Shown piece after piece: positions 38,154 to 46,806 of a stretch of DNA of 64,000 nucleotides; position 1 is the stretch's first letter; the number at the start of each line of letters is the position of its first letter. A program made the translations under genes and the position numbers. The notes beneath the pieces are model-generated. The model was not told the origin of the DNA. It saw only the letters and a list, made by a program, of their open reading frames with translations, and ran no database searches. The stretch spans positions 5,022,001-5,086,000 of the forward strand of contig NZ_CP042425.1 in assembly GCF_008254045.1 (NCBI RefSeq), given 5' to 3'. Origin of the DNA: Limnoglobus roseus. Its GTDB lineage: Bacteria > Planctomycetota > Planctomycetia > Gemmatales > Gemmataceae.

Positions 38154-38837
38154 TCAGTCGCCGTCGTCGAGGGCTTCGCGAAGGGCTTGCACGGCTTGGC
38201 GGAGGTCTTCGAGGGCCGGGTTGAGTTCGAGCGCTTGCTTGAATGCCTTCAGGGCTGCCCGCGGCTTATTCATCTTGAGGAAGCACTGGCCCAACCCGGC
38301 GGCGGCCCCGAAATGGAACGGGTTCATCCGGAGGACCGACTTGCAGTCGGTCACGCTCCGCGAGAACTCGCCGCGGCGGAACAGCAGGATCGCCCGCTGG
38401 TTGTAGGCTTCCGCGAATTCAGGAGCCTCGCGGATCAGGTCGTCGAGGGCCGCAATCGTCTGAGCGAAGTCGTTCAACTGCATCGCCTGTTGCAGGCACC
38501 AGCAGTGCTCGGAGTTGTCGCCGCGGTACCAGATTTCCCACAGGGCGTCTTCGGCGAACCGCCGCACGAGCCAGTCGGAATCCCGCAGGGCGGCCGCGAT
38601 GACGGGGTTCGAGGCGAGCGTGCCGATGAGGCCGAGCGCCAGGACCGAGCCTTGACGAGCGAGCGGGTCGGCGTGGGTGACGAGTCGCTGGAGGGTGCCT
38701 TCCGAATAGTTGTTCCGCACGGCGTTTCGAAAGTCGCGGATCGCCTCCTGCACCCCGGCCTGCCAAAGCTCCTGATCGTCGGCGGGCGACGGCTGCGGCA
38801 GCTTGAGGTAGAACGTCACGATCAACGGTTCGGGCAC
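38154..38837 (-). CDS. HEAT/TPR-repeat protein
   Basis: The protein is 227 aa from a GTG at 38837, preceded by GAGGG seven nt upstream; an ATG at 38876 is also in frame but lacks a good ribosome site. The first half contains HEAT-like helices (GTLQRLVTHADPLARQGSVL, ALRDSDWLVRRFAEDALWEI), the second half two or three TPRs (AYNQRAILLFRRGEFSRSV, KMNKPRAALKAFKQALELNP). It probably mediates protein-protein contacts. The first gene of this strand here is divergent from the TPR gene at 39064. No specific function is recognised. Confidence 0.78.
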   Translation of the reverse strand: MPEPLIVTFYLKLPQPSPADDQELWQAGVQEAIRDFRNAVRNNYSEGTLQRLVTHADPLARQGSVLALGLIGTLASNPVIAAALRDSDWLVRRFAEDALWEIWYRGDNSEHCWCLQQAMQLNDFAQTIAALDDLIREAPEFAEAYNQRAILLFRRGEFSRSVTDCKSVLRMNPFHFGAAAGLGQCFLKMNKPRAALKAFKQALELNPALEDLRQAVQALREALDDGD

Positions 38838-38916
38838 GGCTGTTCCCTCACGGAGTCGGTGTTCATCGTCCAACATATTCTACGATCGGATCGGCGCAAT
38901 CCCGATCGTGAAAAAA

Positions 38917-38940
38917 GCCGACCCGCATTAACGGATCGGC
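38917..38940. repeat. short imperfect hairpin between divergent genes
   Basis: A 9-bp stem with one mismatch (38917-38925 with 38932-38940) follows a run of six A at 38911-38916. It sits between two divergent genes, where a terminator is not needed, so an attenuator or operator role is possible. Confidence is low. Confidence 0.3.
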
Positions 38941-39063
38941 CCATCTCATAGCTCGTGCGACCGGCGGAACCGGCAGCGGACCGGCCGCGCGGGAATCCGC
39001 TTGACCCGGCCGACGGTCGCCGGAGATAATTTCGACTCACTCCCACGTCCCCGAGGCTTGCCC

Positions 39064-41007
39064 ATGACAGCCCTCCTGTTGACCGCTCTGCTCGCCGGCC
39101 AAGCCGAGATGGAATGGACCCGCAAGCACGTCATGGCCAAGACCGAGCCGGTGAAGACCGGGCGGATCGGCACCGACGGCAAACTGACGTTTGACGGGCC
39201 GACGCTGGACCCGAATGAGGTCTTCGTGGTTCTCAAGGACGAAGGGGACGCCGTCCAACTGACCGGCTTCGGGTACGTCGCGAAGGCCGACCTGATCGCC
39301 ACCGACGACGCGGTCGGCGAGTTCGACCGCCGCATCAAGGCCGACCCGAAGGCCGGCGTGAATTACGGCCGTCGGGGGTTGGCATACCACAGCCTCGGTG
39401 ACCACGACCGGGCGGTCGCCGACTACGGCCGGGCCATCGCCTTGGACGCGGACAACCCGCGGTGGTACGCCAAGCGGGGGCGATTGCACCTCTTCCACGC
39501 CCGCCATCAGAAAGCGGCGGCCGACTTCACGGTTGTCATCCGCCTCCAACCGAAGGCGGCCGAGGGCTATTTCTACCGCGCGTGCGCCTACCAAGAACTG
39601 GGCGAGTACGACAAGGGTCTCGCCGACGTGACGGCCGCCATCGAGAGGAACCCGCAGGTCGCCTCCCAGGGGTACCTTCTTCGGGCCATCTTGTGGAAGG
39701 CGAAGGGAGATGAGGACAAGGCCATCGCCGACTACACCAAACAACTCGAACTGTTTCCTAAGGACGAAGTGGCCCTGAACAATCGGGGCCTGTTGTGGCG
39801 GGACAAGCAGGAATGGGATAAGGCTCTTAAGGATTTCGCCGCGTCCATCGCACTCGCGCCAAAGTACAACCTGCCGTACATGAACCGCGGCGGGCTCTGG
39901 CAGGCCAAGAGAGACTATGAGCGGGCATTGACGGACATCAACCGGGCCATTGACCTCGATCCGAACTACGCCGAAGCCTATTACGCCCGGGGCCATTTGG
40001 CCGCCGAGACGAAGGATTACTCCAAGGCGGTCGAAGACTACACCGAAGCCCTGCGGCTCGACCCCCAACACCCCAACGCCCTCTACGGCCGGGGCAACGC
40101 TTACAAGTCGGCCGAGGATTACCGAAGGGCGATCAACGACTATACGGCCGACGCCCGGAGGCAACCGAAGCAAGCCGCCCGGTGCTTCAACAACCGCGGC
40201 CACACCTATATGCAATTCCACGACGTCGACCGGGCCATGGCCGACTACGGCCGGGCGATCGAAGCCGATCCGGCTTACGGCCTGGCGTACCATAACCGCG
40301 GCTACGTCTGGCTCGAACGGTACGACCTCGATCGGGCCCAGGCCGAATTCGACCAGGCCCTGCGAATCGACCCCAAGTCTGGGACCTTTCTGGCGGACCG
40401 CGCGCGGGTGGACTACTTTCGAAAAGACTTCGACGCGGCCTTGGCGCGGATGGAGCAGGCGCGGAAGATCGATCCGGACAACGCCGAAACGATCATCGTG
40501 CATGCCATCATGCGGTGCGAGAAGAAGCAGTTCGCGGAGTCCGTCGCGGATTGCACGGCGGCTCTCAAACTTGACTACGGGACGCTCGGCGTTCTGGTGG
40601 TGCGGGCGAATAGTTACGCCAAGTTGAAGGAACACAAGAAGGCCGTCGAGGACTACGAGGCGGCCTACGTTCCCGTGCGTGGGCATTACGTCGCTCAGCA
40701 GTACGCCTGGTACTTGGCCACGACTGTCGGTGCCATCAATCCTAACGGGCGGGACCCCGTCGAGTTGGCGGTGAAGGCCCTGGAATGGTACGTGAAGCTT
40801 CACCGCAAGCCGGACGCGCCGTGGGTTTACCACGACACCTCGGCGGCGGCCCACGCCGCCGCCGGCAAGTACGACGACGCGGTCACGATCCAGAAAAAGA
40901 CGCTCGGGCTGGCCAAGGCGCAAAAGGCGCACCCCGACGACGTGAAGGCCATCGAGGCGCGGTTGAAGTTGTACGAGGACGGGAAGCCGTATCGGGACGA
41001 CAAGTAA
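39064..41007 (+). CDS. multi-TPR protein
   Basis: The protein is 647 aa with a short hydrophobic N-terminus (MTALLLTALLAGQAEMEW) that may be a signal peptide. After about 80 residues resembling an SH3-like or linker region (TGFGYVAKADLI), it contains about 12 tandem TPRs of the NYGRRGLAYHSLGDHDRAVADY type. They extend to near the C-terminus. It is probably a periplasmic or envelope scaffold. GAGG lies eight nt before the ATG at 39064. It is convergent with the tricorn-like gene, only 9 nt apart. Confidence 0.85.
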   Translation: MTALLLTALLAGQAEMEWTRKHVMAKTEPVKTGRIGTDGKLTFDGPTLDPNEVFVVLKDEGDAVQLTGFGYVAKADLIATDDAVGEFDRRIKADPKAGVNYGRRGLAYHSLGDHDRAVADYGRAIALDADNPRWYAKRGRLHLFHARHQKAAADFTVVIRLQPKAAEGYFYRACAYQELGEYDKGLADVTAAIERNPQVASQGYLLRAILWKAKGDEDKAIADYTKQLELFPKDEVALNNRGLLWRDKQEWDKALKDFAASIALAPKYNLPYMNRGGLWQAKRDYERALTDINRAIDLDPNYAEAYYARGHLAAETKDYSKAVEDYTEALRLDPQHPNALYGRGNAYKSAEDYRRAINDYTADARRQPKQAARCFNNRGHTYMQFHDVDRAMADYGRAIEADPAYGLAYHNRGYVWLERYDLDRAQAEFDQALRIDPKSGTFLADRARVDYFRKDFDAALARMEQARKIDPDNAETIIVHAIMRCEKKQFAESVADCTAALKLDYGTLGVLVVRANSYAKLKEHKKAVEDYEAAYVPVRGHYVAQQYAWYLATTVGAINPNGRDPVELAVKALEWYVKLHRKPDAPWVYHDTSAAAHAAAGKYDDAVTIQKKTLGLAKAQKAHPDDVKAIEARLKLYEDGKPYRDDK

Positions 41008-41016
41008 TCGCAGCGG

Positions 41017-44000
41017 TCAGTTGCCCGTCTTCACCGCCGGCGCGGAAGCCTTCGTCGGCGGGACGGCCACCGGCGGAGCTTCGGGCTTATTGGTGGCCGG
41101 CTTCACGAGCGGCTCGGCCGCGGCCACGGGCATCCCCTTCGCCTTCTTCCAGGCCACCACGTCGGTCTGCACGGTTTTCAGCGCCTCGGTCAACTGCGTG
41201 TCATGCCCCTTCTGCCAGTCGGCGAAGGACTGCTCGACGGCAATGTCGGGCTGTACGCCCTCCTTCTCCATGTTCACGCCCTTCGTGGTGAAGACGCCGG
41301 TGCGGGGCACGCGGAAGCTGGAGCCGTCGATCAGGCGAATCTGGTACGTGCCGATGACGTGACCGCCGGTCGCCTGGCCGACGACTTTGCCGAGGCCGAT
41401 GCTGCGGAAGGCGTGCGGGAAGATTTCCGCGTCACTGTACGAGCGGTTGTTGATGAGCAGCGACACCGGCTTCGACCACTTGCGGTCATAACTTCGCATG
41501 ACCCACCCCTCGCCGCCGTTCCGCTGCCGAAACATCGTGTGTTCCTTGCCGACGAGGTACGCGAGCACCTGGTCGTGGGTGAAGCCGCCGCCGTTGTTGC
41601 GAACGTCGAGGACGATCGCCTCCTTGTCGAAGTTGTCCGAGTACAGCGACCGCACGAAAATTTCGAGGCCCGCCTCGTCCATACTCGGGATGTGGATGTA
41701 CCCGACCTTGCCGTTGCTCTCCTTTGCGATTTGTGCCGCGTTGTTGTCCACCCACCGCTCGTACATAAGGTCACTGATCCGGACCCGGCTTTCCGCCTTT
41801 ACCTCGACCCGTCGCTTATCCTTGCCGTCGGCCACGTCGAGCAGGACGGTTTCGCCAACCTTGTTGTTGAGCAGTTGGCTGAGGTTGGTCTTGTCGCTCA
41901 GGGTCGTGCGATCGATGGAGAGGAGTACGTCGCCGGCCTTGAGGTTCTGGCCGCGCTTGTCGGCCGGGCCACGCTTGAGAACTTCCGCGATCTTGAGGCC
42001 CGGCCCGGCGAAGGTTTCGTCGAAGATCAGCCCGAGGTCAGCCGTCACCTCGTCCGGGACCGGCATTCGGCCGGATATGCCAAGGTGCGAGGCGTTCAGT
42101 TCGCCGAGCATCAGGCTGATGAGCGAGTACAAGTCTTCCCGCTGGGCGACGTGCGGGACGAGGTCGGCGTACTTCGCCCGCACCTTCTTCCAGTCGGCCC
42201 CGTGGTGCTTGGTGTCGTAGAAGTAATCGCTGAGCGTCCGCCAGCTCTGGGCGTACATCTCCTGGAATTCCTCGTCGCGGTTGATCGTCATCTTGGCGGA
42301 GAAGGGAACACGCATCGGCTCGCTGCTCGAACTGCCGAACACCGACGACAGCGCACTCGGGGTGGCCGACCCGCTCGACCGCACGCCGCGGAGTTCACCC
42401 ATGCCGTTGAGGAAGTAGATCATGCCGCCAGCTCGTTTCGACCAGCGGATTCCGTGCGGCGACTGGCTCCCGGTCGTCAGGCGGGTCACGGAGCGGCCGT
42501 CACTGCCGGCGACCCAGAGGTCGTCGCCGCTGGACAGCGAGCGGAAGGCGACTTGCGTGCCGTCCGGCGAGATCGAACCGCCTTCCGCCGTCGTGCTGCT
42601 CACCCGCTCGACGCGCTGGTGGATGTCGTCCCAGTCCGGCTCGGCGGTCCGGCTCGGCGTGCTGCCGTCGGCCGTCGGCTTGTACAGCGACAGGACGTGC
42701 ATGGAGTAGTTGCCGCGGCGCTGGCTGAGGAACGCGACCTTGCCGCCGGTGTTGCTCCAGGTCACGTCGCCGTTGAAGGTAGCGTACCGGGTCACGTTGC
42801 GCGGCGGGTGCGAACCGTCCAGCGGCTTGATGAAGATTTCGCTGGCGAACGAGCCGTCCATCTTCGCGTAAACGAGGTACTTCCCGTCCGGCGACCAGTC
42901 GTAGTCCATCACCTGCAGGTCATCGACGACGATCTTGGCGTCCGAGCCGTCCGGCTTCATCGACCAGAGCTTGCCGCCGCGGAGGAACGTGATGAGGTCG
43001 CCCTTCGGCGAGAACCCGACGCCGGTCTCGTCCTCCGTCGTGTCGGTGAGGCGGGTCGTCTTGAACTTGTGGGCCTTCGTCAGTTCCGGGTTCTCGGCGT
43101 CGTCGGGTTCCAGCAGGTACAGGTCGGTCACGCCGGTGCGGTCGGAGGTGAAGACGATCTTCTTGCCGTCCGGCGACCAGACCGGCGACGAATCGAACGC
43201 CGTGGTGTCGGTCAGCCGCGTAGCCTTGCCGCCGGTCGGGACTTTCGTCAGGAACAGTTCCCCGTGGACGACGATGACGGCGTGCGACTCGTCCGGCGAC
43301 AGGGCGAACTCGGTTGCATCGCGGGTGTACGTGACCGTACGCTCGGTGTTCGACTTGTCATCGGCGTGAACCTCGATGGCGAGTTTGCGGCTCTGGCCAG
43401 TGTGGGTGTTCACGACGAACAAGTCCGCGCCGCACTCGTAGACGATCCAGTCGCCGTTCTTGCTGATACGTGCCCGGCGGACGAAGTCTTCGCCGTGGGC
43501 GGTCAGCGCCTTCGGCAAGCTCGTCGCCAGGGCGGCCGAATCGGGTTGCACGTCCTGCACGACGATGTTCGCGAACCCCGGCTTGTCGGCCGTTTCGCTC
43601 ACGTAGAAGACTTTCTTGCCGTCCGGCGACCACATCGGCGATGTGTCCTGGCCGTCGAACGTCGTCAGCTTTCGGGCGTTCGAACCGTCGGCCGCCGAAA
43701 TCCAGATGTCGTCGTTCGACGAACCGTGGTAGCCCTTGCGGTACCACAACCCCGGCCCGCGCACGAACGCGACGTGGTTGCCGGTGGGCGAGAAGTAAGC
43801 CTCCTTGGCTTCGAACAGGTTCAACCGCTTCTCCTGGCCGCCATCGACGGACACGGTGTACACGTCCTGGCCGATGGGGTAGTTCGAGGAGCGGGTTGAA
43901 CTGAAGACGATGTTCTTGCCGTCCGGCGTCCAACCGTTGACGACGTCCATGCCGCTGTCGAAGGTCAGCCGCTTCGGCCGACCGCCGTGGACCGCGACCA

Positions 44001-44274
44001 CGAACACGTCGTAACTGCCGTGGCGGTTCGACGAGAACGCGATCTGGCGGCCGTCGGGGCTAATGCAAGGATATAGGTCGTGGGCCTCGTGCATCGTCAC
44101 CGGGCGGGCGACGCCGCCGATGGCTTCGACGGTCCAGATGTCGCCGAGGTAGCTGAACGCGAGGAGCTTGCCGTCCGCGGAGATGTCCGGCGTCCGGGCG
44201 AAGCGGATAGGGTCCTGGGCCACGGCGAAGGTGGGCGCGAGCGCGACGAACGCGATCAAAAGGTGACGGAGCAT
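41017..44274 (-). CDS. tricorn-like protease, secreted
   Basis: The protein is 1085 aa, with a signal peptide (residues 1-19, cut near AVAQD). The order matches archaeal tricorn: six- and seven-bladed propellers of WD40-like TolB type (ISPDGRQIAFSSNRHGSYDV, WSPDGKKIVFTSDRTG), a C1 helical domain, a PDZ domain and the S41 core. Ser729-His730 (LNASHLGI) correspond to tricorn Ser745-His746, and Ser947-Asp948 (NRSYSDAEIF) to Ser965-Asp966. A downstream NMEKEGVQPDI supplies the Glu. It probably degrades peptides in the periplasm. It is preceded on the same strand by small genes, but a 357-nt gap separates them. Confidence 0.92.
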   Translation of the reverse strand: MLRHLLIAFVALAPTFAVAQDPIRFARTPDISADGKLLAFSYLGDIWTVEAIGGVARPVTMHEAHDLYPCISPDGRQIAFSSNRHGSYDVFVVAVHGGRPKRLTFDSGMDVVNGWTPDGKNIVFSSTRSSNYPIGQDVYTVSVDGGQEKRLNLFEAKEAYFSPTGNHVAFVRGPGLWYRKGYHGSSNDDIWISAADGSNARKLTTFDGQDTSPMWSPDGKKVFYVSETADKPGFANIVVQDVQPDSAALATSLPKALTAHGEDFVRRARISKNGDWIVYECGADLFVVNTHTGQSRKLAIEVHADDKSNTERTVTYTRDATEFALSPDESHAVIVVHGELFLTKVPTGGKATRLTDTTAFDSSPVWSPDGKKIVFTSDRTGVTDLYLLEPDDAENPELTKAHKFKTTRLTDTTEDETGVGFSPKGDLITFLRGGKLWSMKPDGSDAKIVVDDLQVMDYDWSPDGKYLVYAKMDGSFASEIFIKPLDGSHPPRNVTRYATFNGDVTWSNTGGKVAFLSQRRGNYSMHVLSLYKPTADGSTPSRTAEPDWDDIHQRVERVSSTTAEGGSISPDGTQVAFRSLSSGDDLWVAGSDGRSVTRLTTGSQSPHGIRWSKRAGGMIYFLNGMGELRGVRSSGSATPSALSSVFGSSSSEPMRVPFSAKMTINRDEEFQEMYAQSWRTLSDYFYDTKHHGADWKKVRAKYADLVPHVAQREDLYSLISLMLGELNASHLGISGRMPVPDEVTADLGLIFDETFAGPGLKIAEVLKRGPADKRGQNLKAGDVLLSIDRTTLSDKTNLSQLLNNKVGETVLLDVADGKDKRRVEVKAESRVRISDLMYERWVDNNAAQIAKESNGKVGYIHIPSMDEAGLEIFVRSLYSDNFDKEAIVLDVRNNGGGFTHDQVLAYLVGKEHTMFRQRNGGEGWVMRSYDRKWSKPVSLLINNRSYSDAEIFPHAFRSIGLGKVVGQATGGHVIGTYQIRLIDGSSFRVPRTGVFTTKGVNMEKEGVQPDIAVEQSFADWQKGHDTQLTEALKTVQTDVVAWKKAKGMPVAAAEPLVKPATNKPEAPPVAVPPTKASAPAVKTGN

Positions 44275-44446
44275 GATTGGCGATGTCCCCGGTGGTGGAG
44301 CGTGTGCGGAGAGCGGTATTGTTTACCCATCTTAACACTCGGCGACGGCAGGTGCATAGTCCGCCGCGAGTGGTGATTCCCGAATAGACGAATCAGGGGA
44401 AACGGATAAACCGGGAATCCGGTCGAGAGAGGATGTGAAGAGAAAG
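44275..44446. other. upstream region of the tricorn-like gene
   Basis: Part of a 357-nt gap without genes (44275-44631). This portion should contain the promoter of the tricorn-like gene on the minus strand. No convincing -35/-10 pair was recognised. The rest of the gap is the nested repeat described separately. Confidence 0.4.
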
Positions 44447-44626
44447 AAGAAGGATCTCTCGCAAAGCCGCCAAGTCGCAAAGAAGACAGGAAAACGAGTA
44501 GAGATTGTCAACTACCTTTTGGGCGAGCGCCTCCGCGATCTCGCGGAGGCTTCACCGGTGTTCGGAAAGAGCTCTTCTTTGCCTTCTCATCTTTGCGACG
44601 TGGCGGCTTTGCGCGAGGCCCTTCTT
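44447..44626. repeat. nested inverted-repeat element with GCAAAGCCGCC core
   Basis: Outer imperfect arms (about 44447-44490 and 44582-44626) carry matching GCAAAGCCGCCAAGTCGCAAAG and rc of GCAAAGCCGCCACGTCGCAAAG. Inside lies a perfect 10-bp hairpin, 44529-44538 with 44541-44550. The element abuts the end of the small TPR gene at 44632. The arms resemble the GCAAAG-rich intergenic repeats seen in many bacterial genomes (inference). It could be a mobile repeat or a terminator-like structure. Confidence 0.75.
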
Positions 44627-44631
44627 CGCTC

Positions 44632-45063
44632 TTACTTGATGCCGAACTCGCGAAGCATGGCCCGGAAACGCGGGTCCTTCTGAATCGACTCAAGGTCGGT
44701 GTCCTGCACCATGAAGCGGAAGTCGCGGTAGCCGAGTTCCACGGCCCGGCGGAGGGTCTTCATCGCCAAGTCTCGCTGCTTCAGGATGGCGTACCGACAG
44801 GCCAAGTTGTAGTGGGCAGTCGCGTCCTGCGGTCGCACGGCCACGAGTCGCTGATCGACCCGGAGACCGTCCTTGAAGCGGCCTTTCACGGTGAAGTTAC
44901 TCGCCTGGGCGCGGAGCACCTCGGCAAAGTCCGGCACGCGGGCCAAAAGGGCGTCGAAGAATTCGAGTTCGAAGTCAACTTGAGGCCGCTCGGCCAACAT
45001 GGCCAAGGCGGAGCCACGGGCGGGTTCGGGAGAGGGATTCGGACGTTTACCAGAGTTAGGCAT
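44632..45063 (-). CDS. small TPR-like protein
   Basis: The protein is 143 aa from the ATG at 45063; the frame extends further up but without typical sequence. It has an N-terminal Pro/Ser-rich tail and helices of the TPR type (TAHYNLACRYAILKQRDLAM, KTLRRAVELGYRDF), ending DTDLESIQKDPRFRAMLREF. The last segment is typical of TPR proteins that report element loss in cells; no function is assigned. It precedes the GCAAAG repeat element. Confidence 0.72.
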   Translation of the reverse strand: MPNSGKRPNPSPEPARGSALAMLAERPQVDFELEFFDALLARVPDFAEVLRAQASNFTVKGRFKDGLRVDQRLVAVRPQDATAHYNLACRYAILKQRDLAMKTLRRAVELGYRDFRFMVQDTDLESIQKDPRFRAMLREFGIK

Positions 45064-45287
45064 GGCGATCCCCGGTGAATAACTCTTCCAAAGGGATCGG
45101 CTGGGCCGAGCGGGGGCCGGCCACAGCCTCACCCACATTCCGAGTATACATCGAAGAAACGGACCGCCACAACCGCAGAGACGGAATCGTGGGCACATTT
45201 TTGCCGGCCGGGTCCGGTAGGACGGCCCGGATACGCAAGAAGCCCAGACAATTGTCTGGGCTTCCGTCGAGAAATCCTCGCGGCGAT
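45064..45287. other. intergenic region with palindromic hairpin
   Basis: This 224-nt gap separates two minus-strand genes. It holds the terminator of the acidic-protein gene (45240-45263) and the presumed promoter of the small TPR gene. Nothing else was recognised. Confidence 0.5.
45240..45263. terminator. perfect 24-nt palindrome after the acidic-protein gene
   Basis: Arms 45240-45251 and 45252-45263 are exact, with ends AAGCCC and GGGCTT and no spacer. It lies 24 nt after the stop of the acidic-protein gene on the minus strand. Confidence 0.8.
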
Positions 45288-45614
45288 TTACGCCTCGTCA
45301 GGTTCGTCGTCTTCTTCGTCGTCCTCGTCGTCATCATCATCGTCGAGGTCGTCGTCTTCGTCGTCGAGGTCGTCGAACTCTTCGTCGTCGAGGTCGTCGA
45401 GTTCGTCGTCGTCAAAGTCGTCGTCGTCATCGTCGCCGAACTCGTCGTCTTCGAGGTCATCATCGAGATCGTCGTCGTCCTCGTCGTCATCCTCGTCTTC
45501 GAGGTCGTCTTCTTCCTCTTCGGACGCGAGGCGAATGTTGTCCACTCGCGATTCGGCCCACCGTCGTCGTTCCGCCGCCAATCCGGGCAGCGTCAGCAAG
45601 AGTTGCGCGGTCAT
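45288..45614 (-). CDS. small poly-Asp/Glu acidic protein
   Basis: The protein is 108 aa. The first 35 residues are ordinary (MTAQLLLTLPGLAAERRRWA), and the rest is almost only Asp and Glu with scattered Leu and Phe. On the DNA this is a GAC/GAT/GAG repeat tract. GGAGGA lies seven nt before the ATG at 45614, so the gene is probably real, not just a trinucleotide tract. The protein would be a strongly acidic, disordered chain that could bind divalent cations or basic partners. No family is recognised. The reading frame opposite is a Val-rich artefact. Confidence 0.7.
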   Translation of the reverse strand: MTAQLLLTLPGLAAERRRWAESRVDNIRLASEEEEDDLEDEDDDEDDDDLDDDLEDDEFGDDDDDDFDDDELDDLDDEEFDDLDDEDDDLDDDDDDEDDEEDDEPDEA

Positions 45615-45966
45615 ATGCACTTCCTCCGTCTCGTAAGGGGACAGCGGTTCGCCGGGATTGCACACCTATCGGCGTCCGCCCGTCGAAACTCCAAAAATCA
45701 CTCCAGGCTTTGCGAGAAATTCGAAAGCCTGGGTAATGTCATTCGCGAGTCCGGTCAAGGTCGATGTCGAGACCAACACGGGCGGCTGATTTGTGGGAAA
45801 GGCCAGCCGGGTTCGATCCGAGGTAGACGCTTCTTAGGAACGCCCCAAGTCGTGTCAAGCAGATTCGCATGAAATTCCCAGACCCGAATCCGCCAACCTT
45901 CTCTCATCCCATCTCCGCGCCGTAACTGAATTCCTATCATGATTTTACAACACTGTAGGAAGTGCC
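45615..45966. other. 352-nt intergenic region between divergent genes
   Basis: It should contain promoters for the acidic-protein gene (minus) and the CREST-type gene (plus). A lone GGTTCGATCC at 45810-45819 resembles a tRNA T-loop, but no tRNA fold surrounds it. No other element was recognised. Confidence 0.5.
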
Positions 45967-46797
45967 ATGCCCGAGACCAATTCGACCGCCGGAGTCGAGA
46001 ATTCTGACTTGCCACCGCCCGATACTTTCTTCCTGAGCGGCGGCGGTCCGCGCCTCGTCGACGGCGGGCCGATCTACAAGGAATCTCCACCCGATCCGCT
46101 GGCCCTTCTACCCGGGCGTGTGGCCGAACCGTGGAACACCGTCACGGCGTTTCTGTTCGTGCTGATCGTCATCGCCTGGGCAGTCCGGTTGCGCGGAAAT
46201 TACCGGCGACACCCGTTCGTGACGGCGTGCCTGCCGGTGCTGCTGGCCGGGGGCATCGGCGGGACGCTCTACCACATGCACCGCTCGCGGTACGCCTACT
46301 TCATCCTCGACGTGGTGCCGATCTCGCTCCTGGGTTTCGCCGGCGCGATCTACCTGGCCGTGCGCCTGACTCCGCACACCGGGTGGCGGCGATGGGGGCG
46401 GGTGGGATTGGCCGTTTCGGCGGCGGTCGGCTGCTACCTGTTCCTCAACGGCGTTCTCTTCCGCGGCCTGCTCGGCACGTTCGGCGGCAACCCGCACATG
46501 ATCGTGAACATCTCCTACGCCTCGCTCGCCGTGGTGCTGCTAATACCGCTGTTCCTCGCCCTGGCCCGCACCCGGTTCCGCCACGGCGGGCTGGTCCTGG
46601 CGGCGCTCGCGAGCTTCGCCATCGCGTGGTTCATGCGTTTGGTGGACAACACCGGCCTCGGGGACCTGCCGATGGGCACGCACTGGCTCTGGCACGTCTT
46701 CGGGGCCATCACGACCGTCGCCGTCATGGAGTATTTCCACCGCCTGGAGGTCGAAACGCTCGAACCCATCTCCTACGATAAAAGCCATCTCTCCTGA
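45967..46797 (+). CDS. CREST-superfamily (ceramidase-like) membrane protein
   Basis: The protein is 276 aa with a 58-residue soluble N-terminus and about seven hydrophobic segments. Candidate metal-site motifs are LYHMHRSRYAYFILDVVP (His and Asp) and the C-terminal HWLWHVFG, the pattern of the CREST group of membrane hydrolases (alkaline ceramidases, PAQR, Per1). The EPWNTVTAFLFVLI start of the membrane domain is typical of bacterial ceramidase-like members. It may act on lipid amides; this is an inference. The gene lies 9 nt before cysK, so they may be cotranscribed. A GGAAG precedes the ATG at 45967. Confidence 0.65.
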   Translation: MPETNSTAGVENSDLPPPDTFFLSGGGPRLVDGGPIYKESPPDPLALLPGRVAEPWNTVTAFLFVLIVIAWAVRLRGNYRRHPFVTACLPVLLAGGIGGTLYHMHRSRYAYFILDVVPISLLGFAGAIYLAVRLTPHTGWRRWGRVGLAVSAAVGCYLFLNGVLFRGLLGTFGGNPHMIVNISYASLAVVLLIPLFLALARTRFRHGGLVLAALASFAIAWFMRLVDNTGLGDLPMGTHWLWHVFGAITTVAVMEYFHRLEVETLEPISYDKSHLS

Positions 46798-46806
46798 GGA
46801 ATTATC

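Noticed and set aside
45240..45263. Palindrome as a possible operator
   Set aside because: Its position after a stop codon and its similarity to other gene-end palindromes fit a terminator better.
45810..45819. GGTTCGATCC, resembling a tRNA T-loop
   Set aside because: The flanking bases do not form the T-stem and no acceptor or anticodon arm is found within 80 nt on either side.
45075..45872. Long plus-strand frame of 265 codons, rich in Val
   Set aside because: It is the complement of the GAC/GAT/GAG tract of the acidic-protein gene, giving GTC repeats. The Shine-Dalgarno site and normal start support the minus-strand gene instead.
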